This document shows positions 17,316 to 25,271 of a DNA stretch of 64,000 nucleotides, in pieces. Within the stretch, counting starts at the first letter, position 1, and each line of letters starts with the position of its first letter. The position numbers and the translations under genes were made by a program. This DNA is from Vreelandella sp031769195 (GTDB lineage: Bacteria > Pseudomonadota > Gammaproteobacteria > Pseudomonadales > Halomonadaceae), in the NCBI RefSeq assembly GCF_031769195.1, contig NZ_JAVHNP010000004.1:496001-560000 (forward strand), given 5' to 3'. A model generated the notes under the pieces. The model made no database searches. It was given only the letters and a program-made list of their open reading frames with translations, and had not been told where the DNA came from.

Positions 17316-17789
17316 ATGCCTCTCGAACTCGGTCAGCCTATCCCTGATTTCTCCGCCTCAGCCACTGGCGATACCACGATAACGCTCTCAGAACTGCGCG
17401 GACAGCAGGTAGTGATCTACTTCTACCCCAAAGCCAGCACCCCGGGCTGCACTACAGAAGGGGGCGATTTCCGCGACCGCAAAGCCGCATTCGACGCAGC
17501 AAACACCGTGGTCATAGGTGTTTCTCGCGACGGGCTGCGTGCCCAGGAAAATTTTAAAACCAAGCAAGATTTTAATTTTGAGCTGATTTCCGATAAAGAC
17601 GAAGCCGTCTGTCAGCTATTTGACGTGATCAAACTCAAAAAGATGTATGGCAAGGAGCATTTAGGTATTGAGCGCAGCACTTTCTTGATTGACCGCGACG
17701 GCAAACTGGCCCAAGAGTGGCGCGGCGTTAAAGTGCCCGGCCATGCAGAAGAAGTACTCGCCGCCGCTCAGGCGCTCCATCAGCAATAA
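17316..17789 (+). CDS. bcp: thioredoxin-dependent thiol peroxidase (Bcp/PrxQ)
   Basis: This peroxiredoxin reduces hydroperoxides. The 157-residue protein has the peroxidatic Cys at residue 45 in KASTPGCTTEGGDF. The resolving Cys found at position 50 in E. coli Bcp is replaced by Gly; the only other cysteine is Cys99 (DEAVCQLFD), equivalent to the third E. coli cysteine and a possible resolving residue as in other PrxQ types. The ATG at 17316 follows TTAGGAGCTATT; the frame extends 21 codons further without homology. Divergent from dapA and convergent with the permease gene. Confidence 0.93.
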   Translation: MPLELGQPIPDFSASATGDTTITLSELRGQQVVIYFYPKASTPGCTTEGGDFRDRKAAFDAANTVVIGVSRDGLRAQENFKTKQDFNFELISDKDEAVCQLFDVIKLKKMYGKEHLGIERSTFLIDRDGKLAQEWRGVKVPGHAEEVLAAAQALHQQ

Positions 17790-17796
17790 GCCACTC

Positions 17797-17829
17797 CGTT
17801 GCTGTGCCCAATAGCTGGGCACAGCAACG
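17797..17829. terminator. bidirectional terminator between bcp and the PerM-like gene
   Basis: A perfect 14-base stem (CGTTGCTGTGCCCA / TGGGCACAGCAACG, loop ATAGC) followed by TTTGGTCTT on the plus strand lies in the 47-base convergent gap. Confidence 0.75.
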
Positions 17830-17836
17830 TTTGGTC

Positions 17837-18934
17837 TTAATCCTGCTTGAGTGGCGGCAACGCATACCCAGGCCGCTCCTCTACTTCTCTGGGCCAGGCA
17901 TATACTAGCGCCTTTAGCAGCGTGGCCAGCGGAATGGCGAAAAACACGCCCCAAAATCCCCAAATACCGCCAAAGAACAGCACTGCCACGATAATCGAAA
18001 CTGGATGAATGTTGTTGGTTTCTGAGAACAGTACCGGCGCCAATACGTTACCATCCAGTGCCTGCAAGACGCCGTAGGCAACCAGCACATAAATAAACTG
18101 CTCACTAATGCCAAAATGGAATCCGGCGACCGCTGCCACAGGAAGGGTTGCCACTGCCGCGCCAATATAGGGTACTAATACGGAAAAACCGACCAGTACC
18201 GCCAGCAGCGCCGTATAGGGCAGGCCAAAAAAAGCGAACGTGATGTAGGCCACCGTACCAACAATGACGATTTCAATGGATTTACCACGAATGTAGTTGG
18301 CGATCTGGCGATCCATTTCATGCCAAATACGCGTTAGCAGCGTACGCTTTTGCGGTAACAGCGAGAGCGTAAACCCTACCAGTGCTTCACGGTCCTTCAG
18401 CATAAAAAAGACCAGAATCGGCACCAGTACCAGATAGATGATCAGCGACATAACATTGCCAAGCGATGTCAACGAGAGCGTTAGCGCTCGCTGACCTAAC
18501 TGGCTAATTTCACGCCCGGCAACACCAATCCAGCTCTGCATCTGATCCGGCGTCACAATATTTGGGAAGCGCTCTTGCAGTTGATCTAGCCACCCTTGGC
18601 CACTGGCAAACATACGTGGCGTTTCTTGCACCAAGCCGACTAGCTGATTCCAAATCAACGGCATCAGGATAAAGGCTAGCGTTAGCAACACACTCACAAA
18701 CGCTAAAAACACTAAGATTACCGCAAGCAGATGAGGCACCCCACGACGGGTCAGCGCGCTCACCACGCCTTGCAGCAAAAAGGCCAGCACCAGCGCCGTA
18801 AAGAACGGTGCCAACATTCGGCCAAACCAAATAATGGCGGCAAACCCTGCCACCAGTATCACCAGAAGAATTAACGCTTCTTCGTCTGAAAAGTAACGAT
18901 CAACCCAGCTTTTCAGGATGCTGCGCATGGTCAT
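17837..18934 (-). CDS. AI-2E/PerM-family membrane protein
   Basis: The 365-residue protein has about seven or eight hydrophobic segments and the family signature VPYIGAAVATLPVAAVAG with the downstream ALDGNVLAPVLFSETNNIHPV motif of the AI-2E transporter (UPF0118, PerM) family. E. coli PerM (YfgO) lies beside bepA as here; its substrate is not settled and autoinducer export is known only for TqsA. Its ATG overlaps the stop of the TusA-like gene (ATGA), so the two are translationally coupled. Confidence 0.85.
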   Translation of the reverse strand: MTMRSILKSWVDRYFSDEEALILLVILVAGFAAIIWFGRMLAPFFTALVLAFLLQGVVSALTRRGVPHLLAVILVFLAFVSVLLTLAFILMPLIWNQLVGLVQETPRMFASGQGWLDQLQERFPNIVTPDQMQSWIGVAGREISQLGQRALTLSLTSLGNVMSLIIYLVLVPILVFFMLKDREALVGFTLSLLPQKRTLLTRIWHEMDRQIANYIRGKSIEIVIVGTVAYITFAFFGLPYTALLAVLVGFSVLVPYIGAAVATLPVAAVAGFHFGISEQFIYVLVAYGVLQALDGNVLAPVLFSETNNIHPVSIIVAVLFFGGIWGFWGVFFAIPLATLLKALVYAWPREVEERPGYALPPLKQD

Positions 18935-19209
18935 GAGTGGGAGTTCCCTGCTTTACGTATCCAAAAAACGTACACCTCGCCGCGCTGCACACGGGCTTCC
19001 AGCACGTGATCACTTAGCTCAGTAAACGCCGCCATATCTCGCCATGACCCCGCATCGGTCGCGCTCACTTCCAGCAGCTGGCCCGGCGCAAGGCCTGCCA
19101 GTGCTTGCTTTGCCTTTAACAGCGGCAGCGGGCAGTGCAATCCCGTGGCGTCCAACACTCTATCGGGCTGAACCCCTTCCGCTAATTCAGACGCTGTTTG
19201 TTCAGACAT
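18931..19209 (-). CDS. TusA-family sulfurtransferase-like protein
   Basis: The 92-residue protein carries the TusA-family motif GLHCPLPLLKAKQAL with the CPxP cysteine near residue 26 that can hold a persulfide. It could relay sulfur or act with the coupled PerM-like membrane protein, a pairing whose purpose is unknown to me. It is slightly longer than E. coli TusA (81) by an N-terminal extension. The ribosome site GGGAGAGGGT immediately precedes the ATG. The substrate and partner cannot be told from sequence, so tusA itself is not claimed. Confidence 0.85.
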   Translation of the reverse strand: MSEQTASELAEGVQPDRVLDATGLHCPLPLLKAKQALAGLAPGQLLEVSATDAGSWRDMAAFTELSDHVLEARVQRGEVYVFWIRKAGNSHS

Positions 19210-19307
19210 ACCCTCTCCCCCAAATGCGGCTTTACATGGTGCTAAATCGTTCGATGGCTACATAACCACCGCATTGTTGCATAAACTGTTTTTTTGCGTT
19301 GCCCGAC

Positions 19308-19351
19308 GTGACATTGATTTAACGGCACTTCCCTGCCTGAATCAATGTCAC
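19308..19351. promoter_or_regulatory. 12-base perfect inverted repeat in the TusA-like/bepA promoter region
   Basis: GTGACATTGATT (19308-19319) and AATCAATGTCAC (19340-19351) are exact inverted copies separated by 20 bases. Position in a divergent promoter gap, 43 bases before the bepA ATG, suggests a dyad operator or a leader hairpin in the bepA transcript. Confidence 0.5.
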
Positions 19352-19394
19352 ACCGATGTTCGCTGCGCTTATTATCAGAACTCATGGGGATGCC

Positions 19395-20855
19395 ATGCTG
19401 CACTTTAGACCCGTTCACTCTCGCTGGGCTTGCGCGCTAGCGCTGTCGCTAGGTGCGCTGTGCGTCAGCCCGCTAAGCCATAGCTATGACGACTATCAGT
19501 TGCCTAGCCTGGGCGGCGCATCGGCAACGGCGAGCAATGAAGAGTTTCGTCTTGGCCGCGCATGGCTACGCCAATTTCGCGCCCAGGCCCCCCAATGGCA
19601 GGACCCCATTGTGAGCGACTACCTGGAGAGCTTGGTGGCACGTCTGGCGCCCTACAGCCAGCTCGGCAGCCTGCAAACCACCACGGTCATGGTCGATAAC
19701 CGTTCGCTCAATGCGTTTGCGGTTCCGGGTGGCGTAGTGGGGATCAACTCGGGACTGTTTGCCTTTGCCGAAGACGAAGGCGCCTTTGTATCGGTCATTG
19801 CCCATGAGCTTGGTCACCTCTCCCAGCGTCATTATGCCCGTGGCAGCGCCCGCGCTGAACAGACGCAGCTGCCTGCCATGGCGGCCATGCTGGCCGGTAT
19901 GCTGATTGCCGCCAGCGGCGGCGGCGATGCAGGCATCGCCACCGCTATGGGCTCTCAAGCGGCGCTGATTCAAGACCAGTTGGCCTACTCCAGACGCTTT
20001 GAACAAGAAGCTGACCGTATTGGCCTACAGGCCATGGCAGATGCAGGCTACGATCCAGATGCCATGGTGCGCATGTTCGATACCATGCAGCGCCTGTCAC
20101 GGCTACAAGGCGGCACACCCCCTGAGTTTCTATTGACCCACCCGGTGTCTGATAGCCGCTTAAGCGACGCCCAGTCTCGAGCATCTCAGCTCACCGTGGC
20201 CAGCCGCTACACCAGCGACACGCTATACGACATGATGCGCGCCCGGGCACTGCTGAGCATTTACCGCAATACGCCCCAGCAAGCAGCTTCTCGGCTGGCA
20301 CAAGAGCAGGCTGAAGAGCCAGCGCTGCGCTATATCGGCGCGCTGATAGCAGCGCAAAACGGTCAGACCGACCGCGCCCTTCAAGCACTCGACCAACTTG
20401 CCAACGAGCTGCCTGACTACGGCATGCTGCCCGCCTCAGCGGCCAGCGTTGCCCTCGAAGCACAGCGCTACGACGAGGCGATCACCCGCAGCCAACGACT
20501 GCTGCGCATCATGCCTAACTACCTACCCGCCCAACTGACCCTGGCCGAAGCACAGCTTCAGCGCGACCCACGAGCGGCTTATGAACTGCTGCGGGACATT
20601 ACCGCCCGGCACCCTGAAAGCCCTCAGGGTTTTAACCTGCTAGCGGAAGCAGCCGGGCGCAGCGGCTTTAACGGTTGGGGTCATCTGGCGCGCGCTGAAC
20701 ACCTGCAGCTGACAGGCCGCGTAGACCGGGGCATTCGCCAATTGAGTATTGCCAAAGACGCTGCCCAGCAGGAAAACGATACCCAGGCGCTGGCCCGCAT
20801 TGAGCAGCGCCGAGAAGCATTTCTTGAGTACCGGGAAGCGTTGGAGAAGTTTTAG
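19395..20855 (+). CDS. bepA: periplasmic M48 metalloprotease/chaperone BepA
   Basis: BepA (YfgC) helps assemble or degrades outer-membrane proteins such as LptD. The 486-residue product has a Sec signal peptide (hydrophobic ACALALSLGALCVSPLSHS), the peptidase motif VIAHELGHLSQRHY (HExxH) near residue 127, the third-ligand region RRFEQEADRIGLQAM, and a C-terminal half of tetratricopeptide-type helices. Length matches E. coli BepA (487). The ATG at 19395 is chosen because it starts the signal peptide, with GGGGA just upstream. Neighbouring perM-like gene repeats the E. coli order. Confidence 0.92.
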   Translation: MLHFRPVHSRWACALALSLGALCVSPLSHSYDDYQLPSLGGASATASNEEFRLGRAWLRQFRAQAPQWQDPIVSDYLESLVARLAPYSQLGSLQTTTVMVDNRSLNAFAVPGGVVGINSGLFAFAEDEGAFVSVIAHELGHLSQRHYARGSARAEQTQLPAMAAMLAGMLIAASGGGDAGIATAMGSQAALIQDQLAYSRRFEQEADRIGLQAMADAGYDPDAMVRMFDTMQRLSRLQGGTPPEFLLTHPVSDSRLSDAQSRASQLTVASRYTSDTLYDMMRARALLSIYRNTPQQAASRLAQEQAEEPALRYIGALIAAQNGQTDRALQALDQLANELPDYGMLPASAASVALEAQRYDEAITRSQRLLRIMPNYLPAQLTLAEAQLQRDPRAAYELLRDITARHPESPQGFNLLAEAAGRSGFNGWGHLARAEHLQLTGRVDRGIRQLSIAKDAAQQENDTQALARIEQRREAFLEYREALEKF

Positions 20856-20866
20856 CACCGCTGCAA

Positions 20867-20896
20867 AAAAGCCCGACGCGTAGCGTTCGGGCTTTT
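20867..20896. terminator. bidirectional terminator between bepA and nadA
   Basis: AAAAGCCCG-ACGC / GCGT-T-CGGGCTTTT forms a 13-pair stem with one bulged T, flanked by A-runs and T-runs on both sides; it suits the convergent ends of bepA and nadA. Confidence 0.8.
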
Positions 20897-20923
20897 GACT
20901 TCATAGAGCGACGTTGCGTGTCG

Positions 20924-21952
20924 TTAAGCGTTAAAGTTCAGCATACGCTCAAGAGGCTTTAACGCCTGCTGACGCAGGGCATCATCAACAAAGATCTCGC
21001 CACTGCCTTCACGCAGCGCACCAGCTAAGTTATCCAGCGCGTTCATCGCCATCCACGGGCAGTGGGCACAGCTACGACAGGTCGCGCCATTGCCCGCGGT
21101 GGGTGCCTCAAACAATGTTTTGCCCGGCACGGCTTGCTGCATCTTAAAGAAAATGCCGCGATCGGTGGCCACAATCAGCTTATCGTTAGGCAGCGTTTGC
21201 GCGGCTTTAATGAGCTGGGACGTAGAGCCTGCTACATCGGCAAGTTCCACCACTGAATTCGGCGACTCAGGATGCACCAGCACGGCGGCCTCTGGGTAGA
21301 GGCGCTTAAGATCTTCAATGCCTTTGGCTTTGAACTCCTCATGCACGATGCACGCACCGTCCCACATCAGCATATCGGCACCGGTTTTTTTCTGGATATA
21401 GCCACCCAGGTGCTTATCCGGCGCCCACAAAATCTTTTCACCTTTCGCCTGCAGGTGCTCAATGACCTCAACGGCAATCGAGGAAGTCACCACCCAATCA
21501 GCACGCGCTTTTACCGCCGCCGACGTGTTGGCGTACACCACCACGGTACGATCTGGATGGGCATCGCAGAAAGCGCTGAACTCATCGATCGGGCAGCCAA
21601 TATCTAACGAGCAGGTGGCTTCCAGCGTGGGCATCAGGACACGTTTTTCAGGGGAGAGTATTTTCGCCGTCTCGCCCATAAAGCGAACCCCTGCGACCAC
21701 CAGCGTCGTGGCATCGTGGCGTGCTCCGAAGCGGGCCATTTCCAGGGAATCAGCGACACAGCCGCCGGTCTCTTCGGCCAGCTGCTGAATAGCATCGTCG
21801 GTGTAATAGTGCGCGACCAGCACGGCGTTATTCGCTTTGAGCAGCTGTTTGATTTCAGCCACTCGCGCTTCGTCTTCCGCAGGAATACGGGTGGGGCAGT
21901 ACGGGCTTGGTAGCGGAGCATCAAGCTCAGCTTGGGAGGTCATAATAGTCAT
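20924..21952 (-). CDS. nadA: quinolinate synthase A
   Basis: NadA condenses iminoaspartate with dihydroxyacetone phosphate to quinolinate using a [4Fe-4S] cluster. The 342-residue protein has NAVLVAHYYTDDAIQQLAEE, the cluster cysteines in EATCSLDIGCP and the C-terminal CRSCAHCPWMAMN, and YANTSAAVKARADWVVTSS. The start is uncertain: ATG at 21952 is used, ATG at 21943 and GTG at 21964 are alternatives, and no strong ribosome site decides. Confidence 0.95.
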   Translation of the reverse strand: MTIMTSQAELDAPLPSPYCPTRIPAEDEARVAEIKQLLKANNAVLVAHYYTDDAIQQLAEETGGCVADSLEMARFGARHDATTLVVAGVRFMGETAKILSPEKRVLMPTLEATCSLDIGCPIDEFSAFCDAHPDRTVVVYANTSAAVKARADWVVTSSIAVEVIEHLQAKGEKILWAPDKHLGGYIQKKTGADMLMWDGACIVHEEFKAKGIEDLKRLYPEAAVLVHPESPNSVVELADVAGSTSQLIKAAQTLPNDKLIVATDRGIFFKMQQAVPGKTLFEAPTAGNGATCRSCAHCPWMAMNALDNLAGALREGSGEIFVDDALRQQALKPLERMLNFNA

Positions 21953-21988
21953 CGTGTCTACCACTGTGACGAACAGGGAATCCCCCTG

Positions 21989-22144
21989 TTAAACACCAGT
22001 CACGGCGTATGCGCTCCGCATGCGCCGCACTCGGGGTAACGGCCGCTGCGTCTCTCGCGGTGGCGCGTCACCAAACTGGCCGAAATCAGCCAGCGCTGCC
22101 GTGACAACTTCGGCAGCCAAACGGTTTATCACTGTCGATACCAT
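21989..22144 (-). CDS. possible 51-residue hypothetical protein upstream of nadA
   Basis: A short frame from an ATG at 22144 (MVSTVINRLAAEVVTAAL...) ends 36 bases before nadA on the same strand. Its codons look like those of neighbouring genes and AGGG lies two bases from the ATG, closer than ideal. I recognise no homologue. A weak hairpin AACAGGG / CCCTGTT follows the stop. It may equally be a chance frame in the nadA leader. Confidence 0.25.
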   Translation of the reverse strand: MVSTVINRLAAEVVTAALADFGQFGDAPPRETQRPLPRVRRMRSAYAVTGV

Positions 22145-22261
22145 TGCCCTACTATTGTGGTGGACAATTGTTCCCCGCTGCAAGCATAAAGTCACGCTGC
22201 AGCGCGGCAAACCGAGCATAGCAAAACGCCCCTGGCAGCAAGCTACCAAGGGCGTTAAATT
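22145..22261. other. rest of the gap between tRNA-Lys and nadA
   Basis: The gap from the nadA start to the tRNA is 309 bases. Apart from the doubtful 51-residue frame it holds the tRNA terminator and a dyad around ACAATTGT near 22165; no other gene is seen. Confidence 0.5.
22223..22256 (-). terminator. terminator of the tRNA-Lys pair
   Basis: On the minus strand AACGCCCTTGG and CCAGGGGCGTT pair over 11 bases with one G-U, loop of 10, followed by TT and GC; it starts six bases after the downstream tRNA. Confidence 0.65.
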
Positions 22262-22337
22262 TGGTGGGTCGTGTAGGATTCGAACCTACGACCAATTGAT
22301 TAAAAGTCAACTGCTCTACCAACTGAGCTAACGACCC
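22262..22337 (-). tRNA. tRNA-Lys(TTT), downstream copy
   Basis: The 76-base cloverleaf starts GGGTCGTTAGCTCAGTTGG, has anticodon loop CTTTTAA with anticodon TTT, T-arm GGTTCGAATCC and an encoded CCA end. It is identical to the copy at 22370-22445, 32 bases away, so both come from one transcript. Confidence 0.97.
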
Positions 22338-22369
22338 AAATTTTGCTACTTCGTACATCTAAGTTCGGA

Positions 22370-22445
22370 TGGTGGGTCGTGTAGGATTCGAACCTACGAC
22401 CAATTGATTAAAAGTCAACTGCTCTACCAACTGAGCTAACGACCC
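22370..22445 (-). tRNA. tRNA-Lys(TTT), upstream copy
   Basis: The sequence is identical to the downstream copy: acceptor GGGTCGT/ACGACCC, anticodon TTT, encoded CCA. It is the first gene of the pair, preceded by a near-consensus promoter. Confidence 0.97.
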
Positions 22446-22461
22446 GCCCGAACGGATGCAT

Positions 22462-22490
22462 ATAGTACGGATACGGCTTGTGAATAGCAA
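22462..22490 (-). promoter_or_regulatory. sigma-70 promoter of the tRNA-Lys pair
   Basis: On the minus strand TTGCTA (-35) and TACTAT (-10) are separated by exactly 17 bases, followed by a GC-rich stretch (CCGTTCGGGC) before the tRNA, like the discriminators of stringently controlled stable-RNA promoters. Confidence 0.65.
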
Positions 22491-22520
22491 GCCCTTTTTT
22501 ACCTTTCGTCTACATTCATT

Positions 22521-22560
22521 GCTCTGCATGGCACTAAAAGCCTACTAAGCCATGCAGAGC
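22521..22560. terminator. inverted repeat downstream of rluB
   Basis: A perfect 12-base repeat GCTCTGCATGGC / GCCATGCAGAGC with a 16-base loop lies 24 bases after the rluB stop. There is no adjacent T-run, so it is only a possible terminator, but it separates rluB from the tRNA promoter. Confidence 0.5.
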
Positions 22561-22583
22561 GTACTGCTTGAACAGCGCCTATC

Positions 22584-23459
22584 TTAGCTGCGCTTGGGCT
22601 TTGGCTTGCGCATCGCCTGTACGGGACGGCGCTTATTTTTGTCACGGCTCCAACGGTTCTTCTCGTCGGGCGTCAGCTCGGGCACTTTGCGGATTTCCAG
22701 GTTGGCCAGCGTGGCTAAGTCGTCCACCTCATCCTGGGAAAGCTCTACCCACTCACCCGCCTTGGCGCGCTTATCGATGAAGATGTTGCCGTAGCGAACC
22801 CGCTTCAGGCGGCTTACCGTCAGCCCCTGGGATTCCCACAGGCGGCGCACTTCGCGGTTGCGGCCTTCCAGAATCACCACGTGGAACCAGGTATTGATGC
22901 CTTCACCACCAAACTCCTGCACGTCGGTAAAGCGCGCCGGGCCATCTTCTAGCATCACGCCATCGACCATGGCGACAATATGCTCACGCTTGACGTCACC
23001 CATCACGCGCACGGCGTATTCACGCTCTACCTGGGTAGAGGGGTGCATCAAGCGGTTGGCTAGCTCACCATCGGTGGTGAACAGCAGCAGGCCACTGGTA
23101 TTGATATCCAAACGGCCAATCGCAATCCAGCGCTCGCCTTTCAGACGCGGCAGGCGTTCAAACACCGTGCGGCGGCCTTCAGGGTCTTTACGGGTGCACA
23201 GCTCGCCTTCTGGCTTGTTGTACATGATCACTCGGCGCGGCACTTCTTCTTCCGGGCGTAGCGTCACCGGGCGGTCATCAAAGCTGACCTTATCCCGCGC
23301 TTCCACTCGGTCGCCGAGCTTAGCGACTTGGCTATTGACCTTCACGCGACCGTCGGAAATAGCGGTTTCCATTTCACGGCGGGAACCAAGCCCGGCACGG
23401 GCCAGCACTTTCTGCAGCTTTTCGCTGGCGGGGGGCGTGGTGTTGTTACTGTCACTCAT
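22584..23459 (-). CDS. rluB: 23S rRNA pseudouridine(2605) synthase
   Basis: RluB isomerises U2605 of 23S rRNA. The 291-residue protein has an N-terminal S4 RNA-binding domain (KLQKVLARAGLGSRREMETAI), then the RsuA/RluB catalytic domain with the Asp motif GRLDINTSGLLLFTTDGELA and the NREVRRLWESQG segment. The tail is basic (KNKRRPVQAMRKPKPKRS), as in other RluB proteins. RluB rather than RluE/RsuA is inferred from the S4 domain, the basic tail and the scpA-scpB-rluB order. Its start overlaps scpB by eight bases. Confidence 0.93.
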   Translation of the reverse strand: MSDSNNTTPPASEKLQKVLARAGLGSRREMETAISDGRVKVNSQVAKLGDRVEARDKVSFDDRPVTLRPEEEVPRRVIMYNKPEGELCTRKDPEGRRTVFERLPRLKGERWIAIGRLDINTSGLLLFTTDGELANRLMHPSTQVEREYAVRVMGDVKREHIVAMVDGVMLEDGPARFTDVQEFGGEGINTWFHVVILEGRNREVRRLWESQGLTVSRLKRVRYGNIFIDKRAKAGEWVELSQDEVDDLATLANLEIRKVPELTPDEKNRWSRDKNKRRPVQAMRKPKPKRS

Positions 23460-24246
23460 GGTCGTCTGACCTCACATCGTTGGTCTGCGTGCGCGCATCA
23501 TCATGTTGACGCTGCGCACGTGCCGCTAGCCGTGCCTCTAAATCGGCAAAACTCAGCGGCTGGGTTAACGCCGTCTCGGCGTGGTGGTCGGCACTCTCTG
23601 CCGACGTGTTCTGATCTTTCTGGGGTGGCGCATCCTGCACGCTTTCAGACGTTTCGTCCAGTGCTAGGGGCGCGTTTTGCTCGGGGGGCGCCTCGTCCTG
23701 GAACAGTTCTTCGCTGTCATCGCCATTGACCAGGGTATGCATAGGCGGCAGCGCATCCAGGGTTTTCAGGCCAAAATCGTCGAGAAAGCTGCGCGTGGTG
23801 GCATACACTGCCGGGCGTCCTGGCACATCGCGATGGCCTACCACGCGAATCCAGCCCCGCTCCATCAGCGTGCGCATAATCGAGCTGCTCACGCTAACGC
23901 CGCGCACGTCCTCAATATCGCCTCGGGTTACCGGCTGGCGGTAGGCAATCAGCGCCAGCGTTTCCAAAAGCGCACGGGAGTAGCGCTGGGGGCGCTCATC
24001 CCATAGCCGCCCCACCCAGTGAGCCAAGCGGGGGCGAATGCGTAGCTGGAAGCCAGAAGCGGTTTCCACCAGCTCAAGCGCGCCGTTATCGTGACGCAGC
24101 GCTAGGCGCGCTAGCGTTTCCCGCAGCGCTTTGCGCGAGGGGCACTCTTCGCTCAAAAACAGCGTTTCAAGACGCTCTACGGGCAGCGGCTCACCGGCGG
24201 CAAGCAGCGCCGCCTCAATGATATCGTCTAACGTGGTGTCTCTCAC
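23452..24246 (-). CDS. scpB: segregation and condensation protein B
   Basis: ScpB is the winged-helix (kite) subunit that dimerises and binds ScpA in the SMC-ScpAB condensin. The 264-residue protein shows DDIIEAALLAAGEPLPVERL at the N-terminus and the core ALLETLALIAYRQPVTRGDIE with VSSSIMRTLMERGWIRVVGHR and GRPAVYATTRSFLDDFGL. A long acidic, low-complexity C-terminus is extra relative to shorter homologues. It overlaps both scpA (four bases) and rluB (eight). Confidence 0.95.
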   Translation of the reverse strand: MRDTTLDDIIEAALLAAGEPLPVERLETLFLSEECPSRKALRETLARLALRHDNGALELVETASGFQLRIRPRLAHWVGRLWDERPQRYSRALLETLALIAYRQPVTRGDIEDVRGVSVSSSIMRTLMERGWIRVVGHRDVPGRPAVYATTRSFLDDFGLKTLDALPPMHTLVNGDDSEELFQDEAPPEQNAPLALDETSESVQDAPPQKDQNTSAESADHHAETALTQPLSFADLEARLAARAQRQHDDARTQTNDVRSDDHE

Positions 24247-25271
24247 CGTGACTCCTCGTCAGGGGAAGGCGTGGCCTCTTCAAACGCAGACTCCCCTGAG
24301 GCGCTCTCTTCTGGCCACTCAAAGGCGTCTTCTTCGCCATCGCCATTCTCGGCCAGTGCTGCCTGACGGGCACGCACGTGAATCGGCGAGAGCGGCGCGT
24401 TTTGAACAATCTCAATCATTGCTTCTTTCGCTAACTCTAAAATAGCCATAAAGGTGACCACCACACCGGCCCTGCCCTCTTCCAGGGTGAAGAGGGCCTC
24501 GAAAGGGGTGTAGCGACCGTTCGCGCTATCTTGGCTGAGCTGCTCCATAATTTTCAGCATGCGCTCGCGGGTGGAGAGCACTTCGCGGCTGATCTGGTGG
24601 GCTTGAGCCAGCTCTGCGCGTTTAAGAATATCGGAAAGCGCGCCCAGCAGCTCATCAAGCTCCACGTCGGGATGAATGACCCGGGTATCCAGCGGCGGCA
24701 AGCCCGCCTGCACGCTGAACCAGTCTCGGCCTACGCGGGGCAGCGTATCTAGCGTCTCAGCCGCCTCTTTCAAACGCTCATACTCCTGCAAGCGGCGAAT
24801 CAGCTCGGCGCGTGGATCCTCTTCTTCCTCGCCCTCTGCTTTTGGCGGGCGCGGCAGCAGCGTGCGGGATTTAATCTCTGCCAACATCGCCGCCATCAGC
24901 AGGTACTCCCCCGCCAACTCAATCTCCATGGACTTCATCAACTCCACGTACTCAATGTACTGGTGGGTAATGGTGGCCACGTTGATGGTCAGAATATCCA
25001 GATTTTGGCGACGAATTAAATACAGCAGCAGATCCAGCGGCCCTTCAAAAGCCTCCAGAAACACCCGCAGCGCTTCCGGAGGAATGTAGAGATCTTCCGG
25101 CAGCTGAGTAATCGGCTCGTCAAACAGACGCCCAAGCGCTTCCACTACCGGTTCGGCAGTGAAGTCGATCATGGGGTTATCAGTAGCGCTTGGCGTCTCG
25201 CTCACGCGGGTCGAATCCTTGGTTGATGGCTCAAAAGACGGCAGTGTACCAGCGCGATTGGGGCGCGGCAT
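24243..25271 (-). CDS. scpA: segregation and condensation protein A
   Basis: ScpA is the kleisin that bridges SMC heads with ScpB. The 342-residue product has the kleisin N-terminal signature FEGPLDLLLYLIRRQNLDIL, followed by VATITHQYIEYVELM and AGEYLLMAAMLAEIKSR, and the C-terminal winged helix FEALFTLEEGRAGVVVTFMAILELAKE. The start is uncertain: ATG at 25271 directly follows the radD stop, but a GTG about 22 codons in has AAGGA upstream and the conserved part begins later. An SMC/MukB gene is not in the window. Confidence 0.93.
   Translation of the reverse strand: MPRPNRAGTLPSFEPSTKDSTRVSETPSATDNPMIDFTAEPVVEALGRLFDEPITQLPEDLYIPPEALRVFLEAFEGPLDLLLYLIRRQNLDILTINVATITHQYIEYVELMKSMEIELAGEYLLMAAMLAEIKSRTLLPRPPKAEGEEEEDPRAELIRRLQEYERLKEAAETLDTLPRVGRDWFSVQAGLPPLDTRVIHPDVELDELLGALSDILKRAELAQAHQISREVLSTRERMLKIMEQLSQDSANGRYTPFEALFTLEEGRAGVVVTFMAILELAKEAMIEIVQNAPLSPIHVRARQAALAENGDGEEDAFEWPEESASGESAFEEATPSPDEESR

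Noticed and set aside
22020..22358. Short frames running through the tRNA region on both strands
   Set aside because: They read across the tRNA-Lys genes, whose structure is clear, and have no homology; only the 51-codon frame outside the tRNA was kept, at low confidence.
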